From Pontiellaceae bacterium B12227 (GTDB lineage Bacteria; Verrucomicrobiota; Kiritimatiellia; Kiritimatiellales; Pontiellaceae), in assembly GCA_029432775.1 (NCBI GenBank), contig JAROAZ010000001.1, positions 1 to 64,000 on the forward strand: a stretch of DNA of 64,000 nucleotides, given 5' to 3'. Within the stretch, counting starts at the first letter, position 1; each line of letters begins with the position of its first letter. Positions 9,812 to 18,657 of the stretch are shown here, one piece after another. Made by a program: the position numbers and the translations under genes. The notes beneath the pieces were generated by a model, which was not told where the DNA came from, searched no databases, and saw nothing but the letters and a program-made list of their open reading frames with translations.

Positions 9812-11263
9812 ATGAAAATATTCGGACTGTTGGTTTTGCTGGGTACGCTGGGGCTGCAGGTTTATGCCAAACCGCCGATCACCAAGGCGGAAACTGATCC
9901 GGTGATGCTGGATCTGGACCCGTATATGATCACCGCCCTGCGCGGTAACGGGAAGGACTGGAAAACAATTCCTCCCGGCCGCTTCGGTTCCGAAGGGGGC
10001 ATGGCTGATCTGCTAGGTGAGCCGGACTTCATCAAGCTGGTTGAAAAACATAATCTTCAGCTTTTCAACGGTCCTATGATCGGATGTGTGACGCCGACTA
10101 CGGCAGGCATCTGGATTCGAACCGCCGGGGAGGCAGCGTTCCGGGTGGAAATCGACGGGCGCGTTACCGGGACGGTGAAGACCTCGGCTGCGGATGATTT
10201 CACCGGCATTGCAATGGTTGATGGCCTGAAGCCGTTCACGGAATACAGCTACTCCATCCTGTTGGATGGAAAGAAAATTACGGATCCGTCCTTCCGGTTT
10301 AAAACATTTCCAGCGGCTGGAAGTAATGCGAAGTACTCGGTCGCATTCGGCTCGGGGGCGCGCTATGTGCCTAGACACGAAGGCATCTGGCGGACGATGG
10401 CCGATACCGGTCCGTTAGCCTATCTGGGGCTGGGCGATAATGTCTATATCGATGCAACGGACCGCCGCGATGTGCAGCGGTTGCATTACTACCGCCGCAT
10501 GTTACGCAGGGAATACCGCGAGTTCATTGCCCGGACGGCCATTTATGCCGTTTGGGATGACCATGATATGGGGTTAAACGACAGCGCCGGCGGCCCCGGA
10601 CTTTCCAAAGATTGGAAACTCCGCAACTTTGAAGTCTTCAAACAGAACTGGAATAACCCGTTCTACGGCCAGGAACCGGAGACGCCCGGAACCTGGCATA
10701 ATTTTACCATGGGCGACGTCGAATTTTTTATGCTCGATGGCCGTTTTTACCGGACCGACATGAAGGATGAAACCGACACCACGAATACGATGCTCGGCCC
10801 GGAACAGAAGGAATGGCTTCTCCAGGCATTGGAAACCTCAGCCGCAAAATTCAAGGTGCTCTGCTCCGGCACCATGTGGCACGACAAGGCCGACAAAGGC
10901 GGAAAGGATTCGTGGGCCGGTCCCCGCTTTAAAAAAGAGCGCAATGAAATCTTTGATCTGATCAATGAGAAGAAAATCAATGGCGTCGTGCTGATTGCCG
11001 GCGACCGGCACCGTGCTGATCTTTGGAAAACCGACCGGCCGAACGGGTATCCGCTCTATGAATTCCTTACCGCCAAGGTGACCAATGAACACACGCATAA
11101 TACGCGGAAGGAAGCTGAGTGGTCGGTGAATGAAGGAAACTTCTGGGGCGAAATCGCATTTGATTTCACGAAGCAAGACCCGACCGTAACCTTTGCTGCC
11201 ATCAATCAGGATGCTGAAGTAATGAACGCTTCCACCTTTAAACTCAGCGAACTGAGTCATTAA
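9812..11263 (+). CDS. PhoD-like secreted metallophosphatase
   Basis: A 483-residue exported protein (signal peptide 1 to about 19, ending VYA) of the PhoD/alkaline phosphatase D family. A fibronectin-like N-terminal domain ([20 protein letters not shown]) comes first, then the metallophosphatase domain with [22 protein letters not shown] and AGDRHRAD supplying Asp, Asn and His metal ligands. Family members are phosphodiesterases or phosphomonoesterases using Ca and Fe. AGAGGA lies upstream and the gene is nine nt from the sulfatase stop, so the two are probably cotranscribed. It may act on a phosphorylated or sulfated carbohydrate outside the cytoplasm. Confidence 0.88.
   Translation: MKIFGLLVLLGTLGLQVYAKPPITKAETDPVMLDLDPYMITALRGNGKDWKTIPPGRFGSEGGMADLLGEPDFIKLVEKHNLQLFNGPMIGCVTPTTAGIWIRTAGEAAFRVEIDGRVTGTVKTSAADDFTGIAMVDGLKPFTEYSYSILLDGKKITDPSFRFKTFPAAGSNAKYSVAFGSGARYVPRHEGIWRTMADTGPLAYLGLGDNVYIDATDRRDVQRLHYYRRMLRREYREFIARTAIYAVWDDHDMGLNDSAGGPGLSKDWKLRNFEVFKQNWNNPFYGQEPETPGTWHNFTMGDVEFFMLDGRFYRTDMKDETDTTNTMLGPEQKEWLLQALETSAAKFKVLCSGTMWHDKADKGGKDSWAGPRFKKERNEIFDLINEKKINGVVLIAGDRHRADLWKTDRPNGYPLYEFLTAKVTNEHTHNTRKEAEWSVNEGNFWGEIAFDFTKQDPTVTFAAINQDAEVMNASTFKLSELSH
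10308..10322. repeat. TTCCARnnnYTGGAA palindrome, copy 1
   Basis: Centre GCGGC. It lies in the PhoD-like gene, read in the P-x-x-G frame (FPAAGS). It is one of only two copies left of 24 kb. Confidence 0.75.
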
Positions 11264-11664
11264 ATGAACCGAAGCAGTTTTTCCGGTTGAAGCCCGGTTT
11301 GGAGTTTCCATTATTTTGTGCGTGGTTTGCTCTTGGATAGACTGTAAATCGAACGGTCTATTTTTTTTCACTCCATATGCCGCCAACTCCTGAACGAACC
11401 ATTCTTCTGGTGTTTCAAAATTCAATATCTTGCGTGGATCGTTGCTGATCCAATCCTTGATGTTTTGATTCTGATCAAGGGGCAGTCCTGAATGACTCAA
11501 CAAGTGTCCGCCGCATGACGCCCTGCATCATGATTTGCAGCAAAAAGCCAGAAAACGTAACCCGACCGTTATAGATCAGTTGTTTTTTGGACAGATCTTT
11601 TGGTTGGGTTGCATCGGTTATGCTTTCAGCTACTGTGCTGTTCTAATTTAAGGGAATTGCAACT
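11264..11664. other. 401-bp gene-free gap with transposase relic
   Basis: No intact gene was seen. It contains the transposase fragment described separately, an A8 tract on the minus strand just after that fragment, and the leader of the next sulfatase, with TAAGGGAA before its ATG. No convincing terminator follows the PhoD-like gene. Confidence 0.6.
11363..11503 (-). pseudogene. Remnant of a DDE transposase C-terminus (IS30-like)
   Basis: The minus strand encodes about 47 residues including ISNDPRKILNFETPEEWF. This matches the I/L-N-x-P-R-K-x-L-x-F-x-T-P-x-E-x-F tail of IS30-type and related integrase-core transposases. A stop lies nine codons upstream and no DDE core is present, so only the tail survives. 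The tail then runs into an A8 tract and unrelated sequence. It is likely the scar of an old insertion between the phosphatase and the next sulfatase. Confidence 0.45.
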
Positions 11665-13104
11665 ATGAAAAATAAAATCGTAATCATGGGAGCTCTCGTT
11701 GCGCTGGCAATGGGGGCGCAAGCGGATAAACCGAACATCATCGTCATTATGGCGGATGATATGGGCTTTCAGGATGCCGGATTTACGGGTTCGAAAGATA
11801 TCAAGACGCCGCATCTGGATAAACTGGCGGCGGAAGGCGTGGTATTTGAGCAGGGCTATGCCAACCATCCGTTCTGCGGGCCGAGCCGCGCGGCATTTAT
11901 TACGGGTCGCTATCAGCATCGGTTCGGCTTTGAAACGAACCCGGCGTATGATCCCGCCAACACGATTATGGGGCTGGATCCGGAAGAGATCATGTTTCCG
12001 AAACGTCTGCAGAAAGCGGGCTACACGACCGGTATCATCGGCAAGTGGCATCTGGGCGCGGCGGAGGACTTCCATCCGAACAACCGCGGCTTTGACTATT
12101 TCTACGGTTTCCTGGGTGGCGGGCATGATTATTTCCGGATTGATCTGAGTGCGCCGGTGAAGGAAGCGTATCTGCAGGGTCTCGTTCGCAATAAACGCCC
12201 GGCTGATTTCGAGGGCTATCTGACCACGGCGCTCAGCCGCGATGCCGTGAAGTTTGTGGAAGGCAACAAAGACCATCCCTTCTTCCTGTTCCTTTCCTAC
12301 AACTGCCCGCACGCGCCGCAGCAGGCGCCGGAAGAAGACATTGCCCGCTATTCACATATTGAAGATAAAAAACGCCGGACCTATTGCGCGATGGTGGATG
12401 TGATGGACCGCGGAATCGGCGAGGTGGTCCAGGCCTTGGAAAAGAACGGTATTCGGGAAAACACACTGATCTTTTTCACATCGGACAACGGCGGCCCGCA
12501 GTCATCGCCCAAACAGCCGGGTAAAGGCAACGGGTCGAGCAATGCTCCGTTCCGTGGCGGCAAAGGCAATCTGTATGACGGCGGCGTCCATGTTCCGTTC
12601 ATGGCGAACTGGCCGGCAAAATTGCCGAAGGGCAAACGGTACAGCTATCCGGTGATTGCCCTCGATATCGGCCGGACAGCCGTTGAGTTGGCCGGAGCAG
12701 ATCCAATGGCTGGAAAACCAATGGAAGGGGTGAATCTTGTTCCGTTCGTGACCGGTAAAACTCAAGGGGCTCCCCATGAAGCGCTGTTCTGGCGCGGCGG
12801 CAGTCACTGGTCGGTACTGGCATCCGATGGAACCAAGCATATGAAGGATAAGGACAGCAAAGGCGAGCGTTTGTACTATCTGCCGAAGGATGTTTCTGAA
12901 TCCAACGACCTGCTGGCCAAACAGCCGGAGCGCGCGAAAGCACTGCGTTCTGCCTGGGAAACGTGGAACGAGGGCAATGTGCAGTGCCGACTGCTCGGTT
13001 ACAAAGACTATCACAAAAAACGCGATGCATTTTTCGAAGGCGCGGTTCCGGAGGCCTCCAAAAAAGAAGGGTATCAGCCGAAGGCGCGCGACACGTTTCA
13101 ATAA
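11665..13104 (+). CDS. Secreted sulfatase, CGPSR active site
   Basis: A 479-residue sulfatase with a signal peptide (residues 1-20, ending GAQA), metal site [15 protein letters not shown] and formylglycine site C71[19 protein letters not shown] and [11 protein letters not shown] are the later conserved blocks, and the fold ends near a DGTKHMKDK strand followed by a short Lys-rich tail. It is shorter than the three 605-628-residue paralogues in this window and belongs to a different subfamily, resembling N-acetylgalactosamine-6-sulfatase-like enzymes. It stands alone, with about 400 bp free on each side, and is preceded by TAAGGGAA. Confidence 0.92.
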   Translation: MKNKIVIMGALVALAMGAQADKPNIIVIMADDMGFQDAGFTGSKDIKTPHLDKLAAEGVVFEQGYANHPFCGPSRAAFITGRYQHRFGFETNPAYDPANTIMGLDPEEIMFPKRLQKAGYTTGIIGKWHLGAAEDFHPNNRGFDYFYGFLGGGHDYFRIDLSAPVKEAYLQGLVRNKRPADFEGYLTTALSRDAVKFVEGNKDHPFFLFLSYNCPHAPQQAPEEDIARYSHIEDKKRRTYCAMVDVMDRGIGEVVQALEKNGIRENTLIFFTSDNGGPQSSPKQPGKGNGSSNAPFRGGKGNLYDGGVHVPFMANWPAKLPKGKRYSYPVIALDIGRTAVELAGADPMAGKPMEGVNLVPFVTGKTQGAPHEALFWRGGSHWSVLASDGTKHMKDKDSKGERLYYLPKDVSESNDLLAKQPERAKALRSAWETWNEGNVQCRLLGYKDYHKKRDAFFEGAVPEASKKEGYQPKARDTFQ

Positions 13105-13487
13105 TTGAGCTAAGCGCGATAAGTGTTGAACATGAAGGCTCCAAGGACTCGAAGTTCCGTTCAGCGGTTCCTTCACTTTGTTCCCTTCGTGTCTTGGTAT
13201 TTAAAATTTCCGGAAGCCAGACCCTGCGACTTTGCTTATGCGCTTAAGATTGAGCGCAGGTAGGATTTTTTTGACAGGATAACAGGAACGACAGGATTAT
13301 GGATGTTGGTTGAAAAAATCCTGTTATCCCGTCTAAAAACAAAATGGAGCAGAGGGGATGCTCCACTGTAAAAGCCGCATAGGACGATCAAAATAGTACA
13401 ATATACTAGGGTATACTTATTTTAAACTTCTGGGTTGTTGCTACTGTTTTGTGTAGAATCCTCCTATTTCTTATAGGGGAGAAGGTT
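13105..13487. other. 383-bp repeat-rich gap
   Basis: No gene was seen. From left to right there is an imperfect hairpin with arms CCAAGGACTCGAAG (13141-13154) and CTTCGTGTCTTGG (13185-13197), then the GACAGGATAACAGGA inverted repeat listed separately, then a small TATAC-tagg-GTATA inverted repeat (13402-13415), then the leader of the following gene with GGGGAGAAGG before its ATG. Confidence 0.6.
13273..13333. repeat. GACAGGATAACAGGA inverted repeat
   Basis: The left arm GACAGGATAACAGGA (13273-13287) pairs with TCCTGTTATCCCGTC (13319-13333), with one mismatch in 15. A second GACAGGAT lies inside the loop (13290-13297). T-rich and A-rich flanks extend the pairing. It looks like a dispersed intergenic hairpin relic rather than a terminator. 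Confidence 0.65.
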
Positions 13488-16400
13488 ATGTGCCGTGTTG
13501 TCTGTTGCTTCTTTTCGGGATTGCTGATTTTAATAAGCGCTTTTGCGCAGAGCAATGAGATTCATCTGCTGCCTGCCAATACGTGGGATTCGAATGAAAC
13601 CCATCAGGTGGTGTGGGAGACCAAGCCGGGGGTGCGGTATGAACTACAGGAGTCCGGGAGCCTGACCAACTGGTCGTCGGTGGATGGCTATCCGGCAACA
13701 GCGGGCCAATATGCCGATGCTTTTACATTCAATGCGCTCAGCAATGCGCCCGACGCCCGCTTCTTTAAACTGGTGGAATTCGATGAACAGCCGCCGGAAG
13801 TTGCAGATATGAGCCCCGGTGACGGCGCATTCGCGATTAAGCGGCACACGATCCCCATTACCGCAACGCTGTCCGATGTTTCCGGTGTGGATACCAACAG
13901 CATTGCGCTGACCGTCGGCGATCTTGGAACGTTTTCTCTGGAAGATGAAACACTTTCCTACACCAACGGGATGTTAACCTTTGATGCGGGCGGTGATGAT
14001 GCGCTCGGGCCGTATGGCTCCAATGTTCTGGTGTCTTTGGTTGCGGCGGATGTTAATGGCTATTCGGCAACTACGGAGTGGAGCTTTGATCTGGAGGTTG
14101 AGCCGGTGGTGGTTAGCAATCTGTTTGTGTTTGGGTCTCTCGAAGCACAAGAGTATGGCCAACAGATAGGTGCTATTCCTGCAAGGGTGCTGACGCAACG
14201 AGCTACTGGTGGACGCCCAATTCGTATGTCTGCCAGCGCCGATCCGTGGGAGCTCCAAAGCGTGGAAACCAATGCGGTTGTTATTTCCTATACGGGAACC
14301 AATGCCCCTTTGTTTGAGGTCGGCACCAAGCTGGCCAACCTGACGCTGGTTAATATCGACGACTTTTTCTATCGATCCATCACGTCCGTATCGAATGACG
14401 CCGTCGGTAAAACACTCACGCTCTTCACGGATGAACTCCTGCTTACGGATCTCGTGGAGAATGGTAGTTTTTCGGATCTATCCGATTCGGTAGTGCTGGA
14501 AGTTGACGGGGAGGGAACCATTCAACGGGCGGTCGTCTTCGGGGGATCAGTTTCTCTGCCCAGAGTCGGATTCTCTTTAGATGGAAGTCACTTCAAAGTG
14601 GCTGAAGATGGTTGGGAGGTACAGGTCGCGGGTATCACATACACGAACGGTACTTTAGACGGGGTTGGTCTGCAGCTGACTGCCGACGAATTCCATTGGT
14701 GGCTCTATCCCAGCCTTCACACCGCACTGGAGTTGAACGGGTTTTCTCTGAAAAGGTTCAAAGCGGTTGCCCAAGGTCAGATCGATAGTGCCCTGGTGCT
14801 TACGGCGGAAGTCTCCGGGGAAATTTCCTACAACAAAAATATCTTTGACCTTCCGGAGGCGAGCGAGCCCTCTTTTCCCATTATCACAACCATCGCTGGT
14901 GTTCCGGTACGGATTGATGTGTCCGTCGATATGCTGGTTGATGTCGATGCCTCGGCAGAGGCCGCCATGGAAATCCAATTCGGCATCAGTAATGATTATG
15001 AAGTTGCGTTTGGCGTGCACTATGAAAATGGCGAGGTTGAGTGGACGGAACCAAGAGCTCCACAGCCGGAGACCATCCCGTTCGACCCATCGATCACCAG
15101 CGAGTTGGGACTTGGCCTCACATTAAAGCCGCGGGTAAAAGTTATTGTATACAAATGTGCAGGCATGGCCACCGGACCATCCATCCGGGGCGGGGCATCG
15201 ATTCGTACGGAGGATTTGGAGCTGAGCGGATGGCTTGAGGGCAGCGTTATATGGGATATTGAAACCGCCGGAAAACTGCTGGATCTGTTGGGCATTCACA
15301 AATCCGTGTCGTATTCGATCTGGGAAGACGAATGGAAAATTTTCCCGGAATCCGAGGAGCTGGAGTTTGTGATGCCACTTAAGGGTCAGGTTGGCACGGT
15401 GGGCGGTACGGTGTCTTTCACTTGCAACGTGTCGTCTCCCGATCCGGTTACCTATCAATGGTTCCATAATGGAACGCCCCAGCTGAACGAAACCAGCCGC
15501 ACGCTTACCCGTTATCCGCTGACCCAGGAGCATGCCGGTGAATACCGGGTGGAGGTATCTTCTGGCGGGGAGACCATAAACTCAACAGCCACTCTTGCTG
15601 TGCATTCGGCAAGCCTGTCGGAGGGACTGGTTGCCTACTATCCCTTTGATGGGGATGCGAAGGATGAGAGCGGAAATGGCAACGATGCCCTTGTCTATGG
15701 TTCTCCATCTTTTGCCGACAATTATCTCAAACTATTCGACAACACCAGCAACTACTTGTCGCTTCCAAGCTCTTTGGTTGATGGCCGAACGGCATTTTCT
15801 GTTTCTGCAAAAATGCGGATAGACAAGATGGAGGATATCAATCCGTTATTGAGTGGAGCTAATGGAAGTGATGCTAATGAATTCAGTATCGTCTACCTAT
15901 ATACTCACCCCAACATTCAAACTAAGCAATGGCTACAAAACAATGGAAGTGAGCACTATCATTTATCGTATAGTCGAATCGTGGAAGACTTAGAGTGGCA
16001 CTACATTTCCTATGTTTACGATGGAAATACCATTGCGTTCTATTTTGACGGAGTTCTGCAAGAAACGGCCAGTTCCACAGAAGCTTCATGGAGCATTGAT
16101 CCTGGAGGTTTGATCGTCGGACAGGAGCAGGATTCGGTTGGAGGAGGTTTTTCTGGCAGTCAGAATTGGACGGGTGCAATTGATGACCTTCGATTCTACA
16201 ACCGGGCTCTAAGTGCTAGCGAGGTATCGGTTCTTGCAGGGAAGGGGGAGCGTAGCTCTTATCAAATAATCACTGGCGATTTCACATGGCATGAAGCCAA
16301 GGCTGATGCAGAATCTCGAGGGGGACACTTGGTAACGATTACCAGTGCAGAAGAATGGAATAATATTGTTTATCAAACAGGTGGCCCAAACCACGAACAT

Positions 16401-16643
16401 CACTTATGGATAGGAGCAACTGATGAGCACAATGAAGGTGAGTGGGGATGGGTTACTGGTGAACAATGGGATTATGAAGATTGGGAGGTAAACCAACCAA
16501 GCGGAGATAGTGGCCTTGGACACTATGCACACATTCTAAAACAAAATGGTCATTCTTGGAACGATATTAAGGCCGACTCAAATCCATCAGGTGCTCCAGG
16601 CGGAGCAGTTATAATAACAGGGTATCTTCTCGAAATAGATTGA
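13488..16643 (+). CDS. Large secreted protein with Ig-like, LamG and C-type lectin domains
   Basis: About 1051 residues from the ATG at 13488, chosen for the strong GGGGAGAAGG upstream and a signal peptide ending AFAQ. An N-terminal module (VVWETKPGVRYELQESGSLTNW to FFKL) resembles the result-formatting domain also seen at the end of the 20790 protein. A Big-like segment and a long beta-rich region without clear homology follow. Near residue 650 is an Ig domain (VGGTVSFTCNVSSPDPVTYQWFHNG), then a LamG/concanavalin-like domain (LVAYYPFDGDAKDESGNGND), then a C-terminal C-type lectin domain with ESRGGHLVTI, LWIGATD, NQPSGD and the Ca-site SWND. No PEP-CTERM tail is present. It is probably a glycan-binding surface protein serving polysaccharide use; ligand unknown. 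Confidence 0.85.
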   Translation: MCRVVCCFFSGLLILISAFAQSNEIHLLPANTWDSNETHQVVWETKPGVRYELQESGSLTNWSSVDGYPATAGQYADAFTFNALSNAPDARFFKLVEFDEQPPEVADMSPGDGAFAIKRHTIPITATLSDVSGVDTNSIALTVGDLGTFSLEDETLSYTNGMLTFDAGGDDALGPYGSNVLVSLVAADVNGYSATTEWSFDLEVEPVVVSNLFVFGSLEAQEYGQQIGAIPARVLTQRATGGRPIRMSASADPWELQSVETNAVVISYTGTNAPLFEVGTKLANLTLVNIDDFFYRSITSVSNDAVGKTLTLFTDELLLTDLVENGSFSDLSDSVVLEVDGEGTIQRAVVFGGSVSLPRVGFSLDGSHFKVAEDGWEVQVAGITYTNGTLDGVGLQLTADEFHWWLYPSLHTALELNGFSLKRFKAVAQGQIDSALVLTAEVSGEISYNKNIFDLPEASEPSFPIITTIAGVPVRIDVSVDMLVDVDASAEAAMEIQFGISNDYEVAFGVHYENGEVEWTEPRAPQPETIPFDPSITSELGLGLTLKPRVKVIVYKCAGMATGPSIRGGASIRTEDLELSGWLEGSVIWDIETAGKLLDLLGIHKSVSYSIWEDEWKIFPESEELEFVMPLKGQVGTVGGTVSFTCNVSSPDPVTYQWFHNGTPQLNETSRTLTRYPLTQEHAGEYRVEVSSGGETINSTATLAVHSASLSEGLVAYYPFDGDAKDESGNGNDALVYGSPSFADNYLKLFDNTSNYLSLPSSLVDGRTAFSVSAKMRIDKMEDINPLLSGANGSDANEFSIVYLYTHPNIQTKQWLQNNGSEHYHLSYSRIVEDLEWHYISYVYDGNTIAFYFDGVLQETASSTEASWSIDPGGLIVGQEQDSVGGGFSGSQNWTGAIDDLRFYNRALSASEVSVLAGKGERSSYQIITGDFTWHEAKADAESRGGHLVTITSAEEWNNIVYQTGGPNHEHHLWIGATDEHNEGEWGWVTGEQWDYEDWEVNQPSGDSGLGHYAHILKQNGHSWNDIKADSNPSGAPGGAVIITGYLLEID

Positions 16644-17134
16644 CCACCAGAGGTAGACGAACGCCACTCGGCTTTGCTTGGGTCTTCCCTTCCCCCGCGC
16701 CCCCAACCCTTTAAATGAACGCCGGAAGCAAGCGGGACCGTCTGCGGCAAAGCCGCTTTGGAGTGCTCCGTCTGGCCGGAGCTTTTAATGTGGTTATGAC
16801 CCATTTTCGGGGGAAGTTCCTTTAGGGTAGGGATGGCTGTCCCAGCCGTCCGCCCGAAGGAGAGGGTGTTTAGTGTAGAATTGCTCTGCGACGACCGGCA
16901 CGCTCGGAGAGCGAGCCCTACCTCCTCGCCAATAGGACATGAGCCTTTTTAAATTTCGGTGCGTCGGTATTTGAAAGCGGTGTCGAGTTGCTGCGCAACC
17001 CTTCCGCCGTCGCCCTTCAGGCTTTGGCGGACACGTCGGGCTATCGCACTCCAAAAGCAAATGCCAAATCACCGGGATTTTCCGGATGACAGTGTGCGGT
17101 AGAGTATTTACTCTACAAACAAGAGGTAAAAGCT
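16644..17134. repeat. 491-bp intergenic mosaic of repeat relics
   Basis: No gene was seen. TTTGGAGTGC (16757-16766) and GCACTCCAAA (17046-17055) form exact 10-bp inverted arms about 290 bp apart. Between them are a short GC-rich hairpin, a segment TAGGGATGGCTGTCCCAGCC and a segment GGCACGCTCGGAGAGCGAGC ending CCTACC. This resembles the degraded intergenic repeat patchworks common in PVC genomes and could be a non-autonomous element. The right end carries AGAGGT, the ribosome-binding site of the antitoxin gene. Confidence 0.5.
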
Positions 17135-17377
17135 ATGACAGCATTGATGGATCAGGTTTTCAAAGAGGCGCTTGAACTGCCGTTGGATCAACGTTTAACC
17201 GTGGTTTACCGCATTCTTGAACAAAGCGATGCCGGTATGGACGCCGCTGAGGTAGAGCGCGAGTGGGATCAAGTGGTTCGCGAACGCATCGCTCGGTATG
17301 ATGCCGGACAAACCAGGAGTTGCCCTGCGGCGGAGGTTTTTGCCGAGCTGGACAAGAGACTGGGTCATGACGGTTGA
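17135..17377 (+). CDS. Addiction-module antitoxin (unstable antitoxin family)
   Basis: An 80-residue protein of the putative addiction-module component family (Unstab_antitox). The helical N-terminus MDQVFKEALELPLDQRLTVVYRILEQ is typical, and the C-terminal half would bind the toxin. It has a good AGAGGT site. Its last 11 bases overlap the start of a RelE/ParE-like toxin gene, the usual antitoxin-first arrangement, so the pair is probably autoregulated from a promoter in the repeat-rich gap upstream. Confidence 0.85.
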   Translation: MTALMDQVFKEALELPLDQRLTVVYRILEQSDAGMDAAEVEREWDQVVRERIARYDAGQTRSCPAAEVFAELDKRLGHDG

Positions 17378-17654
17378 GTTTCTGGAAGAAGCGGTGCTGG
17401 AGCTCGCCGATGCCGCATTATGGTATGAATCGAAGCAACCCGGTCTTGGGCGCCGTTTTAAGATGGAAGTTGAGTCTGTTACGCGAGCTATTGCGGAAAA
17501 CCCGCTCGTGCAGCGTGAGCTTGAAGGTGGATATCGCAGAATCAACTGCCCTGTTTTTCCCTATTACCTGCCTTACTTCATTCGTGGTAATACGATCATC
17601 ATAGCCGCCGTCGCCCACGAGCGCAGAACGCCCGGCTATTGGGAACACAGATGA
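17367..17654 (+). CDS. RelE/ParE family toxin
   Basis: A 95-residue toxin starting MTVEFLEEAVLELADAALWYE, the standard ParE/RelE opening helix pair, followed by GLGRRFKMEVE, RRINCPVFPYYLPYFIRGNTIIIAAVAHERRTPGYW. The R-x-P-x-Y/W ending is the family C-terminal signature. The ATG at 17367 is preferred over an in-frame upstream start because it gives the family's normal N-terminus. Family members cut mRNA on the ribosome or poison gyrase, and which applies is not decidable here. The stop overlaps the ATG of a secreted protease gene by four bases. Confidence 0.85.
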   Translation: MTVEFLEEAVLELADAALWYESKQPGLGRRFKMEVESVTRAIAENPLVQRELEGGYRRINCPVFPYYLPYFIRGNTIIIAAVAHERRTPGYWEHR

Positions 17655-18544
17655 GTTCACGATTGCCAGTGATCTTTATTGTATTGCTCCTTTGGTTCGG
17701 AGGAATACATCAGGTATCTGCTATCCTCGCGGGTGGCGAATTTTCTCTGCCTGCTGACTCCCCTTCGAGCCGTTTGGATGCTGAAAGTGCATACAGTTTT
17801 GTTGGCGCGCTCGAAATTTCGGCGAATGGTTATCTCTATCACGGTTCCGCGACGGTGCTGTCGCGTAACTGGGTGCTGACTGCAGGGCATAATGTGGACT
17901 TTAACGATGATGGGCTGGTGGATGATGGATTGGGTATCCATCTGCATCTGCCCGGATACGGAAGCTATTCAGCCGGCAGTTTTTCCATCCATCCGGATTT
18001 CACGGGTTTCGGCAACCCATCGATCCGCCACGACCTCTCGTTGCTCTATTTTGAGGATCCGCTGCCGGATCTGCTTTTTCCGACGCTTGGAAATTCCCTG
18101 TCGCTGAATGATACGGTAGCGTTGGTTGGTTTCGGGCGTTCCGGTTATGGCGACTATGGTTATACGACCGTTGCATCGCTGATGGATCGGCGTTTGGGCT
18201 TCAATGTGATCGATGAGCTGGACGACGGATTGTACCGCTATGATTTTGATGATCCCGAAACCGGCGATGGTTTGGGCAATACAGTTGAAACCATTATTGG
18301 TCCGGGCGATTCCGGCGGCGCACTGCTGGTTGATGGTGCGCTCGTTGGCGTCAATACCTTCACCGAGGGATACGGCGGCCGTTTCGGTGACTTCGGCGGT
18401 GGGATTGCCCTCACCGACGAGTGGGCGTGGATTCATGAAACCACGGGGCTCGCCATTCCCGAACCCTCCAGCGCTCTCCTGCTCCTGATCGGCTCCGGCG
18501 GTCTGATCGTCTATCGCCGCGCCAGGCTGCGGCAGCGAAAGTAG
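17651..18544 (+). CDS. Secreted trypsin-like serine protease with PEP-CTERM anchor
   Basis: A 297-residue exported protease. A signal peptide (1 to about 24, ending QVSA) precedes a chymotrypsin-fold domain with the complete triad: H80 in LTAGH, D128 in RHDLSLLYF and S221 in GPGDSGGALL. The C-terminus is a textbook PEP-CTERM signal: IPEPSS, a hydrophobic helix (ALLLLIGSGGLIVY) and an Arg-rich tail. It would be recognised by an exosortase, which is not encoded here. Its ATG overlaps the toxin stop (ATGA), so translation is coupled to the toxin-antitoxin module. Possible roles are processing of extracellular matrix or surface proteins; the coupling may be accidental. Confidence 0.88.
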   Translation: MSSRLPVIFIVLLLWFGGIHQVSAILAGGEFSLPADSPSSRLDAESAYSFVGALEISANGYLYHGSATVLSRNWVLTAGHNVDFNDDGLVDDGLGIHLHLPGYGSYSAGSFSIHPDFTGFGNPSIRHDLSLLYFEDPLPDLLFPTLGNSLSLNDTVALVGFGRSGYGDYGYTTVASLMDRRLGFNVIDELDDGLYRYDFDDPETGDGLGNTVETIIGPGDSGGALLVDGALVGVNTFTEGYGGRFGDFGGGIALTDEWAWIHETTGLAIPEPSSALLLLIGSGGLIVYRRARLRQRK

Positions 18545-18657
18545 ACGAGCGTCGCGTTCGCTCTGCGTCGGGGTACGCCATATGGATAGGATGACAGGGA
18601 CGCGATGTCGTGATTAACCTGTACGCTGATTTTTTAAACTGTAACCGAGGTACTCAG

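Noticed and set aside
5402..12720. One-mismatch palindrome-like sites at 5402, 12426 and 12706
   Set aside because: Roughly two single-mismatch sites are expected by chance in 64 kb and these encode normal family peptides (for example QCLEAG).
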